Of a stretch of DNA of 64,000 bases, positions 36,495-47,464 are shown piece by piece. The translations under genes and the position numbers were made by a program. Below the pieces are notes generated by a model, which was not told the DNA's origin, ran no database searches, and saw only the letters and a program-made list of their open reading frames with translations. This DNA is from Anniella stebbinsi. Its lineage: Eukaryota; Chordata; Lepidosauria; Squamata; Anniellidae. The stretch covers positions 95,822,609-95,886,608 of the forward strand of contig JARDYH010000003.1 in assembly GCA_029215795.1 (NCBI GenBank), in the 5' to 3' direction. Numbering within the stretch: the first letter of the stretch is position 1; the number at the start of each line of letters is the position of its first letter.

Positions 36495-36917
36495 TTGTCC
36501 CATAATACTAGGACCTGGGGTCACCCCATAAAATTGAATGGTGGGAGATTCAGGACAGAGAAAAGGAAGTACTTCTTCACACAGCACATAGTTAAACTAT
36601 GGAATTCTTTATCACAAGATGGAGTGATGGTCACCACCTTGGACAATTTTAAAAGAGGATTAGACAAATTCATGGAGGATAAGGCGATCAATGGCTATAT
36701 CAATAGTCAAAATGGCTATATATTACCTTTAGTACCAGAGGCAATCTGCCCCTGTATACCACTTTCTGGGGAACATGAGTGGAGATGCACAGCTGTGCTC
36801 ATTTCCTATGTGTGGACTTCCCACAAGCACCTGATTCATCACAGCGTGAATATAGAATACTGGACTTAGATAAGCCTTTGGTCTGATTCAGCATGGCTCT
36901 TCTTGTGGTCTTATGAC
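36495..36917 (+). mobile_element. CR1-like LINE 3' end with ORF2 C-terminus
   Basis: It encodes FRTEKRKYFFTQHIVKLWNS, then LSQDGVMVTTLDNFKRGLDK, the typical C-terminal region of CR1-class ORF2, then 3' untranslated sequence ending CATGGCTCTTCTTGTGGTCT near TTATGAC, a worn form of the TTCTTATG terminal repeat. This is the family found in reverse at 9779 and 15794. It is 5'-truncated, as usual for LINEs. Confidence 0.75.
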
Positions 36918-38309
36918 AGTTGCAATGCTCACCTTCACTGAATCCTATGAGAAAAAGGGGACGCAATGTTTCTCTGTGTAGAGGACAAACCCTTCACAAA
37001 TATGGCCCCACTACCCAATAATGACAAACTTTTGTTAGGATAAAATGATAATCAAAAAGCCTGTCTTAAAATGCTGTTCAAAACTCCGTTTAGTTTCTGG
37101 GATCTCTTTTCCTGGATGACCTTTTCCTCTCTTTTGACAACTATGAAATAAAAGCAGGCTTCTTGTCTTTCCCTTGATATATATTGATTTATCCCAAGTC
37201 TCTTGAGAGAGGCTGACAAGCAAATGGGGGTAAAGTTAAGTAAAGGCTAACGGAGGCATCAAAGGCATTTTCTCAAGCACAGTACATAATAAGGGCTATA
37301 ATTAAGTGATTGTCTCTCCTTTTAAAAATAGCAAGTGGCAGATGAGACAGAAAAATGATAAATAGGTAATTAATGTGCTGTTCTCTTCCACTCGATTTTG
37401 ATTATACCTCCTGCTGGGCACAAGAGGTCTAGTTGCTTTTAATCTTCTCATTCCACATATTTCCACTATCATGTTTTCTCACTTCCTGACTTTTGATACA
37501 TCGTCCTTACAGATCCAACTGAAAATATTATGCTTTCAGCCTTTCAAGGGAAAGCAGCTCAACTTTCCCAGCAGGCATGATCAGACATGGTTGCCCCACC
37601 ATGGAAAAGTCTTCTAAAATTGCCATGGAAAATATGAGCATGCCTTGGAACTAATAAGCTTGTTTCCCACAAAGTCATATTAAATTCTGTCTAGAGCATT
37701 CACTATGACCATGACAAATCAAATACCTGAACTTTAATAACCCACCAATTCATTCTGTGATTAATACTTTGAAAGGCAAAGATCCCTATTCAGAGCTCAA
37801 TGGGCACCCTAATGCAGAAACAAAGTTTCTGGCAAGTACATGCACTCCAATGTCAATGCATGTGCTTGACAGAAAACATACCCAAACTCCCATGTTCAAT
37901 GATGTGCCAAAAGATTCAACCAACGAACCTGGCTGACCCACGAGCCTTTGCCGACTTGCTGTGTGAATCAGCAAAACTCTTCAAGGTACTCCAAATTGCA
38001 CCTTGAAGTTTGTTACAAATCATGCCCATACCAGATTCTGAGCTTCTTGTTGTTGTTCGGACAAAGGTTTGTGTGTAATTTGGTGCACATTTTTTTCCAA
38101 ATATACATGTCAATTGTGTGCATTTCTGAGAAGTATTCATTTTTCTCCCATGCATTAAAGCATGTTCATGTGCAATTTTCAAAAGAATGAACATTTTCAG
38201 GTGTGCTGTTCAAAGGTATGCATTTTCAAATGCATTTTTTCTTTGGTCCATGCATTGCAAGGTCAGAAATGTACAGAGTTCAACCCTAGATTGTGCTCAA
38301 GTCCAGGAC
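36918..38309. other. intron; possible worn MITE at 38030-38270
   Basis: The last part has repeated GTGCA-type words (TTTGGTGCACATTTTT, CATGTGCAATTTTC), like the interior of the MITE at 33144. No termini found. The rest is unrecognised. Confidence 0.35.
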
Positions 38310-38317
38310 GTGCAAAC

Positions 38318-39401
38318 TAGGGGTGTGCACGGACCCCCCGGATCGGATCGGGACCCGGATCGGGACCTCCAATTTTGTCCCGGACCGGTTCGGACAAAAT
38401 CGGAGGCCCCCCGGACCGGATCGAGTCCGATCCCGACCCAAAAATCGTACATTTTTGGATCGGCCGCCATTTTTTTCCCCATAGACTTGCATTGCAATGC
38501 AAGTCTATGAGGAAAAAATGGCGGCGGGTGGGTAAGGGGGGGCCTAACTCCCTCCCCCCCGGGGCCGTCCGCTGTGGACGGCCCCGGCAGGTAAACCCCC
38601 TCCCCCGCGCTCCCTACCCCCCCTGGGGCCGCCCGCTTCCATCCGCTGGCGCCCGCGGGCGCCAGCAGATAGAAGCGGATGGCTCCGGGGGGGGGGGGTA
38701 AGCCCCCTTCCCCGCCACTGCTTACCTTCTCGGCCCGTCCGGCGCCGGCGGCTACTACCAGCGGGCTCCGCGGCCTACTCTCGAGTAGCGCGCCGGGTGA
38801 TGACATCACCCGGCGCGCCACCCTAGAGCAGGCCGCGGAGCCTGCTGGGAGTAGTAGGCGCCGGCGCCGGACGGGAGCCGCCGGGCCGGGCAGGTAAGGG
38901 CCCCCCTCCCCCCTCCCCCCTCCGCGCGCCCCCTCCTCCCCTCCACGCACCCCCTCCTTACCTTCCCGGCCCGGTGGCTCCCGTCCGGCGCCGGCGCCTA
39001 CTACTACCAGCAGGCTCCGCGGCCTGCTCTTAGAGTAGCGCGCCGGGTGATGACATCACCCGGCGCGCCACCCTAGAGCAGGCCGCGGAGCCTGCTAGTA
39101 GTAGTAGGCGCCGGCGCCGGACGGGAGCCACCGGGCCGAGAAGGTAAGTGCCCCCCTCCTCCCCCCCCGCTGTCCACTTTCATCGGCGGGCGCCCGCTGG
39201 CGCCCGCCAATGGAAGCAGCGGTGGGCGCCAGTGGGCGCCCGCCGATCCGCCGATCCGCCGAACCGGTTCGGAGCTTTTTCGGACCGGTTCGGATTGGAT
39301 CGGCCGATCCAGCTGCGGGATCGGAAATCGGATAATTTATCCGATTTCCCACTGGACCGGACTCGGATCGTGGATCGGGTCCGATCCAGTGCACATCCCT
39401 A
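38318..39401. mobile_element. GATCC-rich hAT element 3, 1084 bp, two palindromic modules
   Basis: Ends TAGGGGTGTGCACGGACC and GTGCACATCCCTA, with a perfect 8-bp duplication GTGCAAAC (38310-38317 and 39402-39409). Subterminal GGATCGG/CCGATCC repeats border both ends. The interior is extremely GC- and CpG-rich. It has two modules (about 38735-38893 and 38966-39137), each an inverted repeat of roughly 80-90 bp per arm, centred on GGGTGATGACATCACCC. There is also a small palindrome, AGACTTGCATTGCAATGCAA, with continuation near 38480. There is no transposase. It is almost identical, in reverse orientation, to the ends of the element at 42619. Confidence 0.92.
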
Positions 39402-39409
39402 GTGCAAAC

Positions 39410-40134
39410 TGGGTGCAAATTCTGGTCTGAAACAAACTGAAACAAATTTCTCATTCTTCCCTAGCTGGGGCATCAGGACAGCTGGGCAAAGCAGGGAACT
39501 GCACAGACCACAAGTCCATCCATTGGGATCCTCAACTCAGAATGTGACTATGGGAAACTAACCATATTCCAATAATCTTGTTCAGTTCCTCAATCTGAGA
39601 AATTCGATCATTATAAAAATAAATCAAAAACTCCCATTGGCATCAGTACAACATTTTTTTTTACTGTTGTCCATAGAAGGACATGTCCTGCTGAAGAAGA
39701 ATCAACACGGCAACATGGGAGGGATGCAGGCGGTAAGGGATGGATTAAAACTGCCCTCCCTATGTGCTGTGAACTGATTGGGCCTCCCTGTGCTTAAGTA
39801 AATGAAATAACACATAAGAAGCTGCACCCTGTGTATATAACACACAGGGCAGTTTGAGGTTTCCTAATGGAGCTAAATGGGTAACAGATATAAGCCTATT
39901 AGGATCCCTGTTTTTCCACTCTTGCTTTATGCTTAGCCTCTCATGGTTGAGTAAATCTGATTTTAACAGCCCCTCTTTTTTGGGGGGGAAACAAAACGCC
40001 AAGACATATATCTTTGAAGATACTACTTTCATCTGCTACTGATAGGAATGCAATGCTTAATTTGAAACTGGGCTTGTCTAGCCTTTGGCCTGGACTATGT
40101 TGACAGTTCCAAGACTAAATCCTAGGATGTGTAA
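39410..40134. other. intron sequence, nothing recognised
   Basis: No exon, RNA gene or terminal repeat recognised between hAT element 3 and the Helitron. Confidence 0.5.
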
Positions 40135-42250
40135 TCTCTACCTATAAAGTGGAAAGTCTGTGTGCCTCACGTATGTCCGGAAATGTCTACCCACTTCCAC
40201 ATATGGGTACTGCCTTCATACAGTTCACCCAGACAGGTCTTTGTGTACAGGGATCAGAAAAAAAATCTAAATACATGATTTTGGGGGTTTTAAGTATTTT
40301 TAAAGAATTTAATAAAAACCTAGGTTTACGCCTACAACTCCCAGCATGCCTTGGGTGGGAGGCCTTTGGTGGCCATTGTGATTCCTAAGGTCAGTCCAGA
40401 GCAGTCAACCCAATTCCACATAAATGGGCTGCATCCATTTGCGGTGCCTCCTCCCACCTGCCATGTGTGGTTTTAAAATCATAACTAGATACAACAGTGT
40501 GTCTTTGAGAGGCCAAACTCTGGACATGCTCAAAGGCACCTCATCCTGATATCGCTGTTTTCTCAGAAACTGGGGGAAGTGCATATGCAACTTTCACCCT
40601 TGGGAGGGAGGGAGGAAAGAGAAGCACTCTGTGCATGCCCAGAAATCAGCTCAACGAAGGGGGGCAAGTAAGTGGGCCGGCCTTGACCCTTCAGTACAGG
40701 CTCCTGATGGAACACTTGGTGGGCAAGAAGTGCAGGCCGGGGCAGTCCTGGCAGGACTGGGTTGCAGCTGGGAGTGTCCACTGACAGCTGCTTACTTCCC
40801 CTCCTTCGCAATACTACTCCTCAATTCTCTATCGAAGAGCAGCATTAGCAATCAGAGGAGGGAAATGCCTCTCAGAGGACGTGGGCACCTGCTGGGAGGT
40901 GTAGTACTGGCATGTAGAGTGGGCTGATTTTAAATAGAGCATGGGTTAGCAACCAGGTCAGTATGTGCAAACCAGGTCACTATCTCTCAGGCCTAACTCC
41001 GCTCCCACTTTCCTGACCTCTCACTTACTGTCTTTGTTCTCCTTCTGACTTTCCCCAACTGTCACTCATTCCCCACCACCACCATCCCATTCTAGCCTCA
41101 GCTATTAGTCACTCCTCCATTCACTCTTCTGTTTCAATAGTAAAGTCAGGCTTTTACATAAAAATCATAAACTTTATTCAGTAATTCTTGCAAGTGTCTT
41201 GGAATGTTGTGATTTAGTTATAACAGTAAAATGCAGCATAAAAAAATCTCATCAAGTTAAAAGACCTTGGGAAAAAAAATTTTTAAATCCCCTTGGCAAT
41301 TAAAAGCCATTAATGCAGACACTAGGCAAGCCTGCCTCTGGAAAAGAAATCCATAAGCAGAGTGCCACAACTAAGATGGCCTGCTCTCCAGTTGTCTTCC
41401 ACTCCCAGCATGCCTTGGGTGGAACTCCCAAGAGTCCTTTCTTGCCACCAAACTATGACTCACAGTCATGACCAGTACAAATTGCTATTATTCCTTCAGG
41501 ACATTCCATAAATAAAATTTCATCAGCAGGAGATATTGAAAATTGCTTTATCCTGTATGTGGCTCCATAGCAGTGGCATAATGCCACCAGCACCTTAAAG
41601 TGGTGGACTGACCATTTAACTAAAAAAATTAAAAAGTGTCATGGTGTGTCTTCAAAGCACAGGTATGTCAGATAAAAGGCCCAAGTCACCAGTGGCCTTA
41701 ACCATCCTGGCTCTTTACCAAAACCTGTTAAATGTAGATATTATATAGTAAATTATGCCAATAAAGTATTCTGTGTTCTGGTTGCTTTCTTTTTTTTCTT
41801 AATAATAATTTCAGAGCACATGCATACAACAGTTCCCTGTGTCCACTGAGATCCGCTTCCCTACTATATGTTATTCTGATATCTGGGTAATGCTGGGTAT
41901 ATTTTGAAAACATATTCTTAGGTTTGCATCTTTTTTAGCTGGTAGAAAAGTTGTTTTGTTTGCTGCTTGTTTTTGAAGTTTAGATGGCTGCTCCAGCCAA
42001 GGCATGATGGGAGGTGTAAGCATTTCAGGTAAAACAAAAAATATGGTTGATCACAAAGCTCTAATTTAAATTACAGTTCTTATTAACACAATTTTCCATT
42101 TATTCTAACAAACAAATTTACAATCTCAACCAAACTAAAAAAACAAGAACCAATCTAACGATGAATAAGGTGCAAATAAATTTATTATTTATAAAATAAA
42201 TGTAATTAACATTATTCACGGACCTGAGCAACGCCGGGCATATCAGCTAG
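40135..42250 (+). mobile_element. non-autonomous Helitron, about 2.1 kb
   Basis: The left end is TCTCTACCTATAAAGTGG preceded by A. The right end is GAGCAACGCCGGGCATATCAGCTAG followed by T in genomic order, with the key parts a short hairpin (about 42220-42238), then CTAG at 42247-42250. A 5' TC, a 3' hairpin then CTRR, insertion between A and T, and no target duplication are the Helitron hallmarks. The hairpin stem has one C-to-T change giving a G-T pair. No Rep or helicase coding sequence is present. The interior carries four copies of an ACTCCCAGCATGCC-like motif and GC-rich stretches that might be captured host DNA. It lies between two inverted hAT copies. Confidence 0.75.
40332..42020. 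promoter_or_regulatory. four SBS-like (ZNF143/STAF) motifs inside the Helitron
   Basis: CTACAACTCCCAGCATGCCT (40332, +), CACTCCCAGCATGCCTTGGG (about 41400, +), and reverse-strand forms at about 40886-40905 (TGCTGGGAGGTGTAGT) and 41998-42019 (GGCATGATGGGAGGTGTAAG). The known SBS consensus is close to ACTACAATTCCCAGCATGC. The match is seen; binding is inference. Confidence 0.5.
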
Positions 42251-42618
42251 TGTGATCGTAAAAAGGGTACATTTGAGCATGTGAAAGTGCCTTTTGTTCT
42301 CATGCCTTAATAAACACAATTGGCTAAGGTGACCAAATGCTATTAGGGGATGGAGAGGATCAGAGCAGTTGTAGATACATGTAGAAGAGAGAATCTCAGT
42401 CGGCGCAAGTTGTTACGTAAGGGTGAGAAATGTTTCCCCCACACAACTATGGAAGATATAGCAGTCCAATCCTCTCTTGTAAATGGCCAGCCTTTAGCTA
42501 CTCTCCTTAGTTCTGTTTGCTTTATGGGGAATATTGCCCATCTAGATGCTTGCCTGCTCTGCTTTGCTTAACTTGTGTATTTGTTAATAAGCAGATGTCA
42601 GCAATAAGGCATCTGTAC

Positions 42619-44427
42619 TAGGGATGTGCACTGGATCGGACCCGATCCACGATCCGAGTCCGGTCCAGTGGGAAATCGGATAAATTATCCGATTTCCGAT
42701 CCCGCAGCTGGATCGGCCGATCCAATCCGAACCGGTCCGAAAAAGCTCCGAACCGGTTCGGCGGATCGGCGGATCGGCGGGCGCCCACTGGCGCCCACCG
42801 CCGCTTCCATTGGCGGGCGCCAGCGGGCGCCCGCCGATGAAAGTGGACAGCGGGGGGGGAGGAGGGGGGCACTTACCTTCTCGGCCCGGTGGCTCCCGTC
42901 CGGCGCTGGCGCCTACTACTACTAGCAGGCTCCGCGGCCTGCTCTAGGGTGGCGCGCCGGGTGATGTCATCACCCGGCGCGCTACTCTAGAGCAGGCCGC
43001 GGAGCCTGCTGGTAGTAGTAGGCGCCGGCGCCGGACGGGAGCCACCGGGCCGGGAAGGTAAGGAGGGGGTGCGTGGAGGGGAGGAGGGGGCGCGCGGAGG
43101 GGGGAGGGGGGCCCTTACCTGCCCGGCCCGGCAGCTCCCATCCGGCGCCGGCGCCTACTACTCCCAGCAGGCTCCGCGGCCTGCTCTAGGGTGGCGCGCC
43201 GGGTGATGTCATCACCCGGCGCGCTACTCTAGAGCAGGCCGCGGAGCCTGCTGGAAGTAGTAGGCGCCGGCGCCGGACGGGAGCCGCCGGGCCGGAAAGG
43301 TAAGGAGGGGGTGCGTGGAGGGGATGAGGGGGCGCGCGGAGGGGGGAGGGGGGCCCTTACCTTTCCGGCCCGGCGGCTCCCGTCCGGCGCCGGCGCCTAC
43401 TACTCCCAGCAGGCTCCGCGGCCTGCTCTAGGGTGGCGCGCCGGGTGATGTCATCACCCGGCGCGCTACTCTAGAGCAGGCCACGGAGCCTGCTGGAAGT
43501 AGTAGGCGCCGACGCCGGACGGGAGCCGCCGGGCCGGAAAGGTAAGGAGGGGGTGCGTGGAGGGGAGGAGGGGGCGTGCGGAGGGGGGAGGGGGGAGGGG
43601 GGCCCTTACCTTTCCGGCCCGGCGGCTCCCGTCTGGCGCCGGCGCCTACTACTCCCAGCAGGCTCCGCGGCCTGCTCTAGGGTGGCGCGCCGGGTGATGT
43701 CATCACCCGGCGCGCTACTCTAGAGCAGGCCGCGGAGCCTGCTGGAAGTAGTAGGCGCCGGCGCCGGACGGGAGCCGCCGGGCCGGAAAGGTAAGGAGGG
43801 GGTGCGTGGAGGGGAGGAGGGGGTGCGCGGAGGGGGGAGGGGGGCCCTTACCTGCCCGGCCCGGCGGCTCCCGTCCGGCGCCGGCGCCTACTACTCCCAG
43901 CAGGCTCCGCGGCCTGCTCTAGGATGGCGCGCCGGGTGATGTCATCACCCGGCGCGCTACTCGAGAGTAGGCCGCGGAGCCCGCTGGTAGTAGCCGCCGG
44001 CGCCGGACGGGCCGAGAAGGTAAGCAGTGGCGGGGAAGGGGGCTTACCCCCCCCCCGGAGCCGTCCGCTTCTATCCGCTGGCGCCCGCGGGCGCCAGCGG
44101 ATGGAAGCGGGCGGCCCCAGGGGGGGTAGGGAGCGCAGGGGAGGGGGTTTACCTGCCGGGGCCGTCCACAACGGACGGCCCCGGGGGGGGGAGGGAGTTA
44201 GGCCCCCCCTTACCCACCCGCCGCCATTTTTTCCTCATAGACTTGCATTGCAATGCAAGTCTATGGGGAAAAAAATGGCGGCCGATCCAAAAATGTACGA
44301 TTTTTGGGTCGGGATCGGACTCGATCCGGTCCGGGGGGCCTCCGATTTTGTCCGAACCGGTCCGGGACAAAATTGGAGGTCCCGATCCGGGTCCCGATCC
44401 GATCCGGGGGGTCCGTGCACACCCCTA
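42619..44427. mobile_element. GATCC-rich hAT element 4, 1809 bp, five palindromic modules
   Basis: Ends TAGGGATGTGCACTGGATC and CCGTGCACACCCCTA, with a perfect 8-bp duplication ATCTGTAC (42611-42618 and 44428-44435). It is the reverse-orientation sibling of element 3: each end matches the opposite end of element 3 with only isolated differences over more than 200 bp. The interior is five tandem modules of about 243 bp, each a long inverted repeat centred on GGGTGATGTCATCACCC (about 42960, 43204, 43447, 43694 and 43936). Spacers are G-rich (GGAGGGGGTGCGTGGAGGGG). CpG density is very high. No transposase is present. It ends 249 bp before a SEMA3A exon. Confidence 0.93.
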
Positions 44428-44675
44428 ATCTGTACTCTGTCTCATGTAGAAAGTCACCTGGTAAAAGGGTGTCCCTGGAATAAATGATAGAAACATATAA
44501 GTTCCTAAAATGTATCTGCAGCTGTAGAACAGACTTAAGATGATGCAAATACCTTTAAGTGGGGAATGTACGTCACACTTTGGCATTATGAGTTCTGCTC
44601 TTTCGTAATACACTGTGATGGTAGGTTCACTCATTTACTGCCTCATACTCAATGGAATTCCATGCAATGTTGCAG

Positions 44676-44795
44676 ATGGCGAACTTTATTCTGGAACTGC
44701 AGCAGACTTCATGGGCAGAGACTTTGCCATTTTCCGTACACTGGGGCACCACCACCCTATCAGGACAGAGCAGCATGATTCCCGATGGCTTAATG
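44676..44795 (+). CDS. SEMA3A: SEMA3A internal exon (sema domain), 120 bp
   Basis: The next coding exon of the same semaphorin. It follows TTGCAG (44670-44675) and ends at donor GTAAGT (44796). It begins with two bases completing the split Asp codon (G|AT) and ends one base into a codon, so both bounding introns are phase 1. It reads DGELYSGTAADFMGRDFAIF, then RTLGHHHPIRTEQHDSRWLN, about residues 183-222 of SEMA3A. The GHHHPIRTEQHDSRW stretch is specific to SEMA3A-type proteins; SEMA3C and SEMA3D have a different sequence there. The 35 bases before the acceptor contain little uninterrupted pyrimidine, so the acceptor looks weak. A GC-rich transposon ends 249 bp upstream. The following exon (starting about DPKF) was not found before 64000, so that intron is at least 19.2 kb. 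Confidence 0.94.
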
Positions 44796-46571
44796 GTAAG
44801 TCAGGCATATCCACTTCCATGTTCTTAACAATAGTTACTGAACCTTAGCATGAAATGCAATTTTCCTTCCCGCACACCTGTGATGTTTGCCTCCTTCCCA
44901 ACCATTAAGCACCCTCTTGGTGTGCAATATTGCCACATTTGAGTAAAACTAATCAGTGCTGATTAAACATATGGTGTGCTTTTAATTATGTTGCTATTCG
45001 TAGTGTGTGGTTTTGCTTTAAAACAGAGATGGTCAACATCTATATTCTGAGTGGCTGCTCTAGTCTGTGGATAATGGTCTGATAGACCAAAGTTATATTT
45101 TGTGGTAGAAACTGATTCCCCTGCCCCCATTGTTGTTCTATAATGAAATTGATGACTCTAGCACTAACAGCTTCCCAGATGTGCAATACATGCCATTATT
45201 TATACTGTAATGTGTATTCCAGTTCTCCACGTGCTCCAACTTCCAGGAGTGCAATGTTTACTTGGGTTGGCTTTCCTTGTTGAAATGAGGTGACTGGTGA
45301 CTTATGGCATTTTGTAATATTTGCATTTATTTAGAAATATTCAAATTGAGCGTGGATGGAGGAGTATGACTTAACACTCCAAATGGCACCCCAATATCTT
45401 CTGCTACATATTAGGTTTTCCAGGGGAGCAGCAAGCACCCTATGATGCCTGTAGCTTTTTGATCTTCTCAGCCTTTGTCTGACTCCAAACACCACCACCT
45501 CCTCCTCCTCCTCCTCCTCCTCCTCCTCCTCCTTCTTCTTCTCTCTCTCTCACTCACACACACCTCTTGATGACACCATTCCCAGCCAAAGAAGGCAGGG
45601 GAAGAAAAGTTACGCCCCTTTCTCCAAAATATTTCTCTCCCCTTCCAGAACCATCCCTAATAATTTTCTAAACCATTGTCTGCTGTCTATTGATAGTCAT
45701 CAGCTAATCCCTTTAACAAAATGAAGGTACTGGGCCACTTTGCCACGACTATTCACAAGTCCAAGGCTCTGACCAGGTATGCCTAATGTATGCCTCAGGT
45801 ACAAATGTACAAAAGGGGATAAAACATGAAATTGTAAAATACCTTTATTTTTTACGACTTTAAGACCATTTTTCCTATGTTTTATGAGTGAAACTGTGGC
45901 CAATATTTCTTTGCCATTCCTTGACTAAAATGGGCTAATATCTCCAAGAGCCAGATAAAAATAGCTTGGGGAAGCCAGATACTGTTCATAAACCACCAGT
46001 GACTCTCCACTCCTTTAAACCATATGCAAAGGCTGGAGATGTGCTGTAGCGGGGCAGATTTCTGCCATTGTCTTTCTAAGTTGAAACAACTTTACTGGGG
46101 AAGTTTCAGCGCATGCATAGGAAATTAGTGCTAAGCAGAACTGCATTACTTAACAAGCAATTGGTATAACTTCCCCCCACCCATCTGATTTCAAGTGGAC
46201 CTTACCCTTTTTTTCACTATCATCTAAAAAGCTCTGCTCGGATAAGCTAAGGTATTATTTGCAATTTCTCAAAACTAAAACAAATAGAACTACTTCAATA
46301 TTTTCTTCTGAGCCAATGCAAGGGCTCCCTGCCCGTTTTACAGCTCTCACAGGTTCATACCATACTATCAAGGGGGAGGCCCTTTTATTTTCCATAGCCA
46401 CACACAAGTCCACACAGTGTCCTGACATGAGCCCACTTCTTTTACCTTCACTGGGCCCTGCTTCCAACTTCTCTTATCTTACATTTCTAATCTCCATTGC
46501 CTGGCTACACTTGCTTCGTGGACTCCTCCTTTCAGAGGCAAGACCCTTTCCCACAGTAGCCCCACAAGTTT
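44796..46571 (+). other. start of the next SEMA3A intron; (CTC)n run
   Basis: No exon recognised. It holds a (CTC)n/(CTT)n/(CT)n compound run at about 45490-45552. The piece at 46200-46570 is repeat-like, abutting the L2 remnant, but unnamed. Confidence 0.45.
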
Positions 46572-47088
46572 AACATTTATATGAAACCGCTGGGAGAGAT
46601 CATCCGGAGGCATGGGGCGGGGTGCTATCAGTACACTGATGACACCCAAATATATTTCTCTATGCCTTCGACAACATCGTCAGCTAAGGATAATGTGTCT
46701 CCTATGAATGGGCTGGATGAGGAAAAACAAACTGAAGCTGAGTCCAGACAAGACAGAGGTGCTTGCTGTCAAAGGCCACAACCTGGGTTTGGAGGTGTGT
46801 CAACCAGTTCTGGACCTTCTTTTCTGCCGCTCCCAGACTGTTGAATGGCCTGCCAGAGGAGATTCGACAAATTAGCAGACTTCTGGAATTTAAAAGAGCC
46901 ATGAAGACTGCTCTCTTCTGGCAGGCCTACCCAGTTGAATTTTAAAATGTTTTTAATAATGTATTTGTTTTTATTTGTTTTAATGTTTTATCTATTTTAT
47001 GATTCTTGTATTTATATTTATTGTTCTTCCCCACCTTGATGTGGATGGAGAGGCAGGTTAGAAATAAAATAAATAAATAAATAATACT
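46572..47088 (+). mobile_element. L2-like LINE 3' end (ORF2 remnant plus tail)
   Basis: It reads MKPLGEIIRRHGAGCYQYTD then DTQIYFS, where the catalytic YADD has become YTDD. After an internal deletion another frame reads FSAAAPRLLNGLPEEIRQIS then LLEFKRAMKTALFWQAYP, the usual L2 C-terminus. The 3' tail has CCCACCTTGATGTGGATGG and ends in AAAT repeats. Broken and inactive. Confidence 0.75.
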
Positions 47089-47099
47089 GGCATCTGTGA

Positions 47100-47427
47100 G
47101 CTTGACATAGAGATGGGAGAGAAATTCATTCACTTCGCATCTTAAAGCACACTTACCCAAATTCGCATTTTCCAACCGATACATGAACTAAATAAAGTTC
47201 AGTTATCCTTCAAAATTCTTCTAATTTTGCAAAGGGGTTCTCCAATAAACATATGCATACAAAACCACTTATGTTCAGAGAACGACACATAAATTTGTGT
47301 ATATCAGTGAAAATAACATTAAAACATTATGTTAGAACATTTCTCACAAAAATGTGCAATTGGGCAAATATGCATACAAAAGTGCATATATTAGGATATA
47401 TTCCTGGGGGAAAAAATTATATATATA

Positions 47428-47464
<37 letters not shown>

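Larger units (their letters stand above)
28114..44675 (+). other. SEMA3A: complete SEMA3A phase-1 intron, 16,562 bp
   Basis: Bounded by GTATGT and TTGCAG and flanked by two in-phase sema-domain exons. It carries no protein gene of its own. Its content is mostly transposons: SINEs on both strands, LINE 3' ends, two oppositely oriented GC-rich hAT elements and a Helitron. The last 6.4 kb, next to the downstream exon, is the most heavily invaded part. Confidence 0.9.

Noticed and set aside
38297..38950. 217-residue minus-strand ORF (and 187-residue + ORF at 43924-44487)
   Set aside because: Both fall inside GC-rich hAT elements 3 and 4. Low stop-codon density there comes from base composition, and the same peptides appear because the elements are copies. 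No protein domain is visible.
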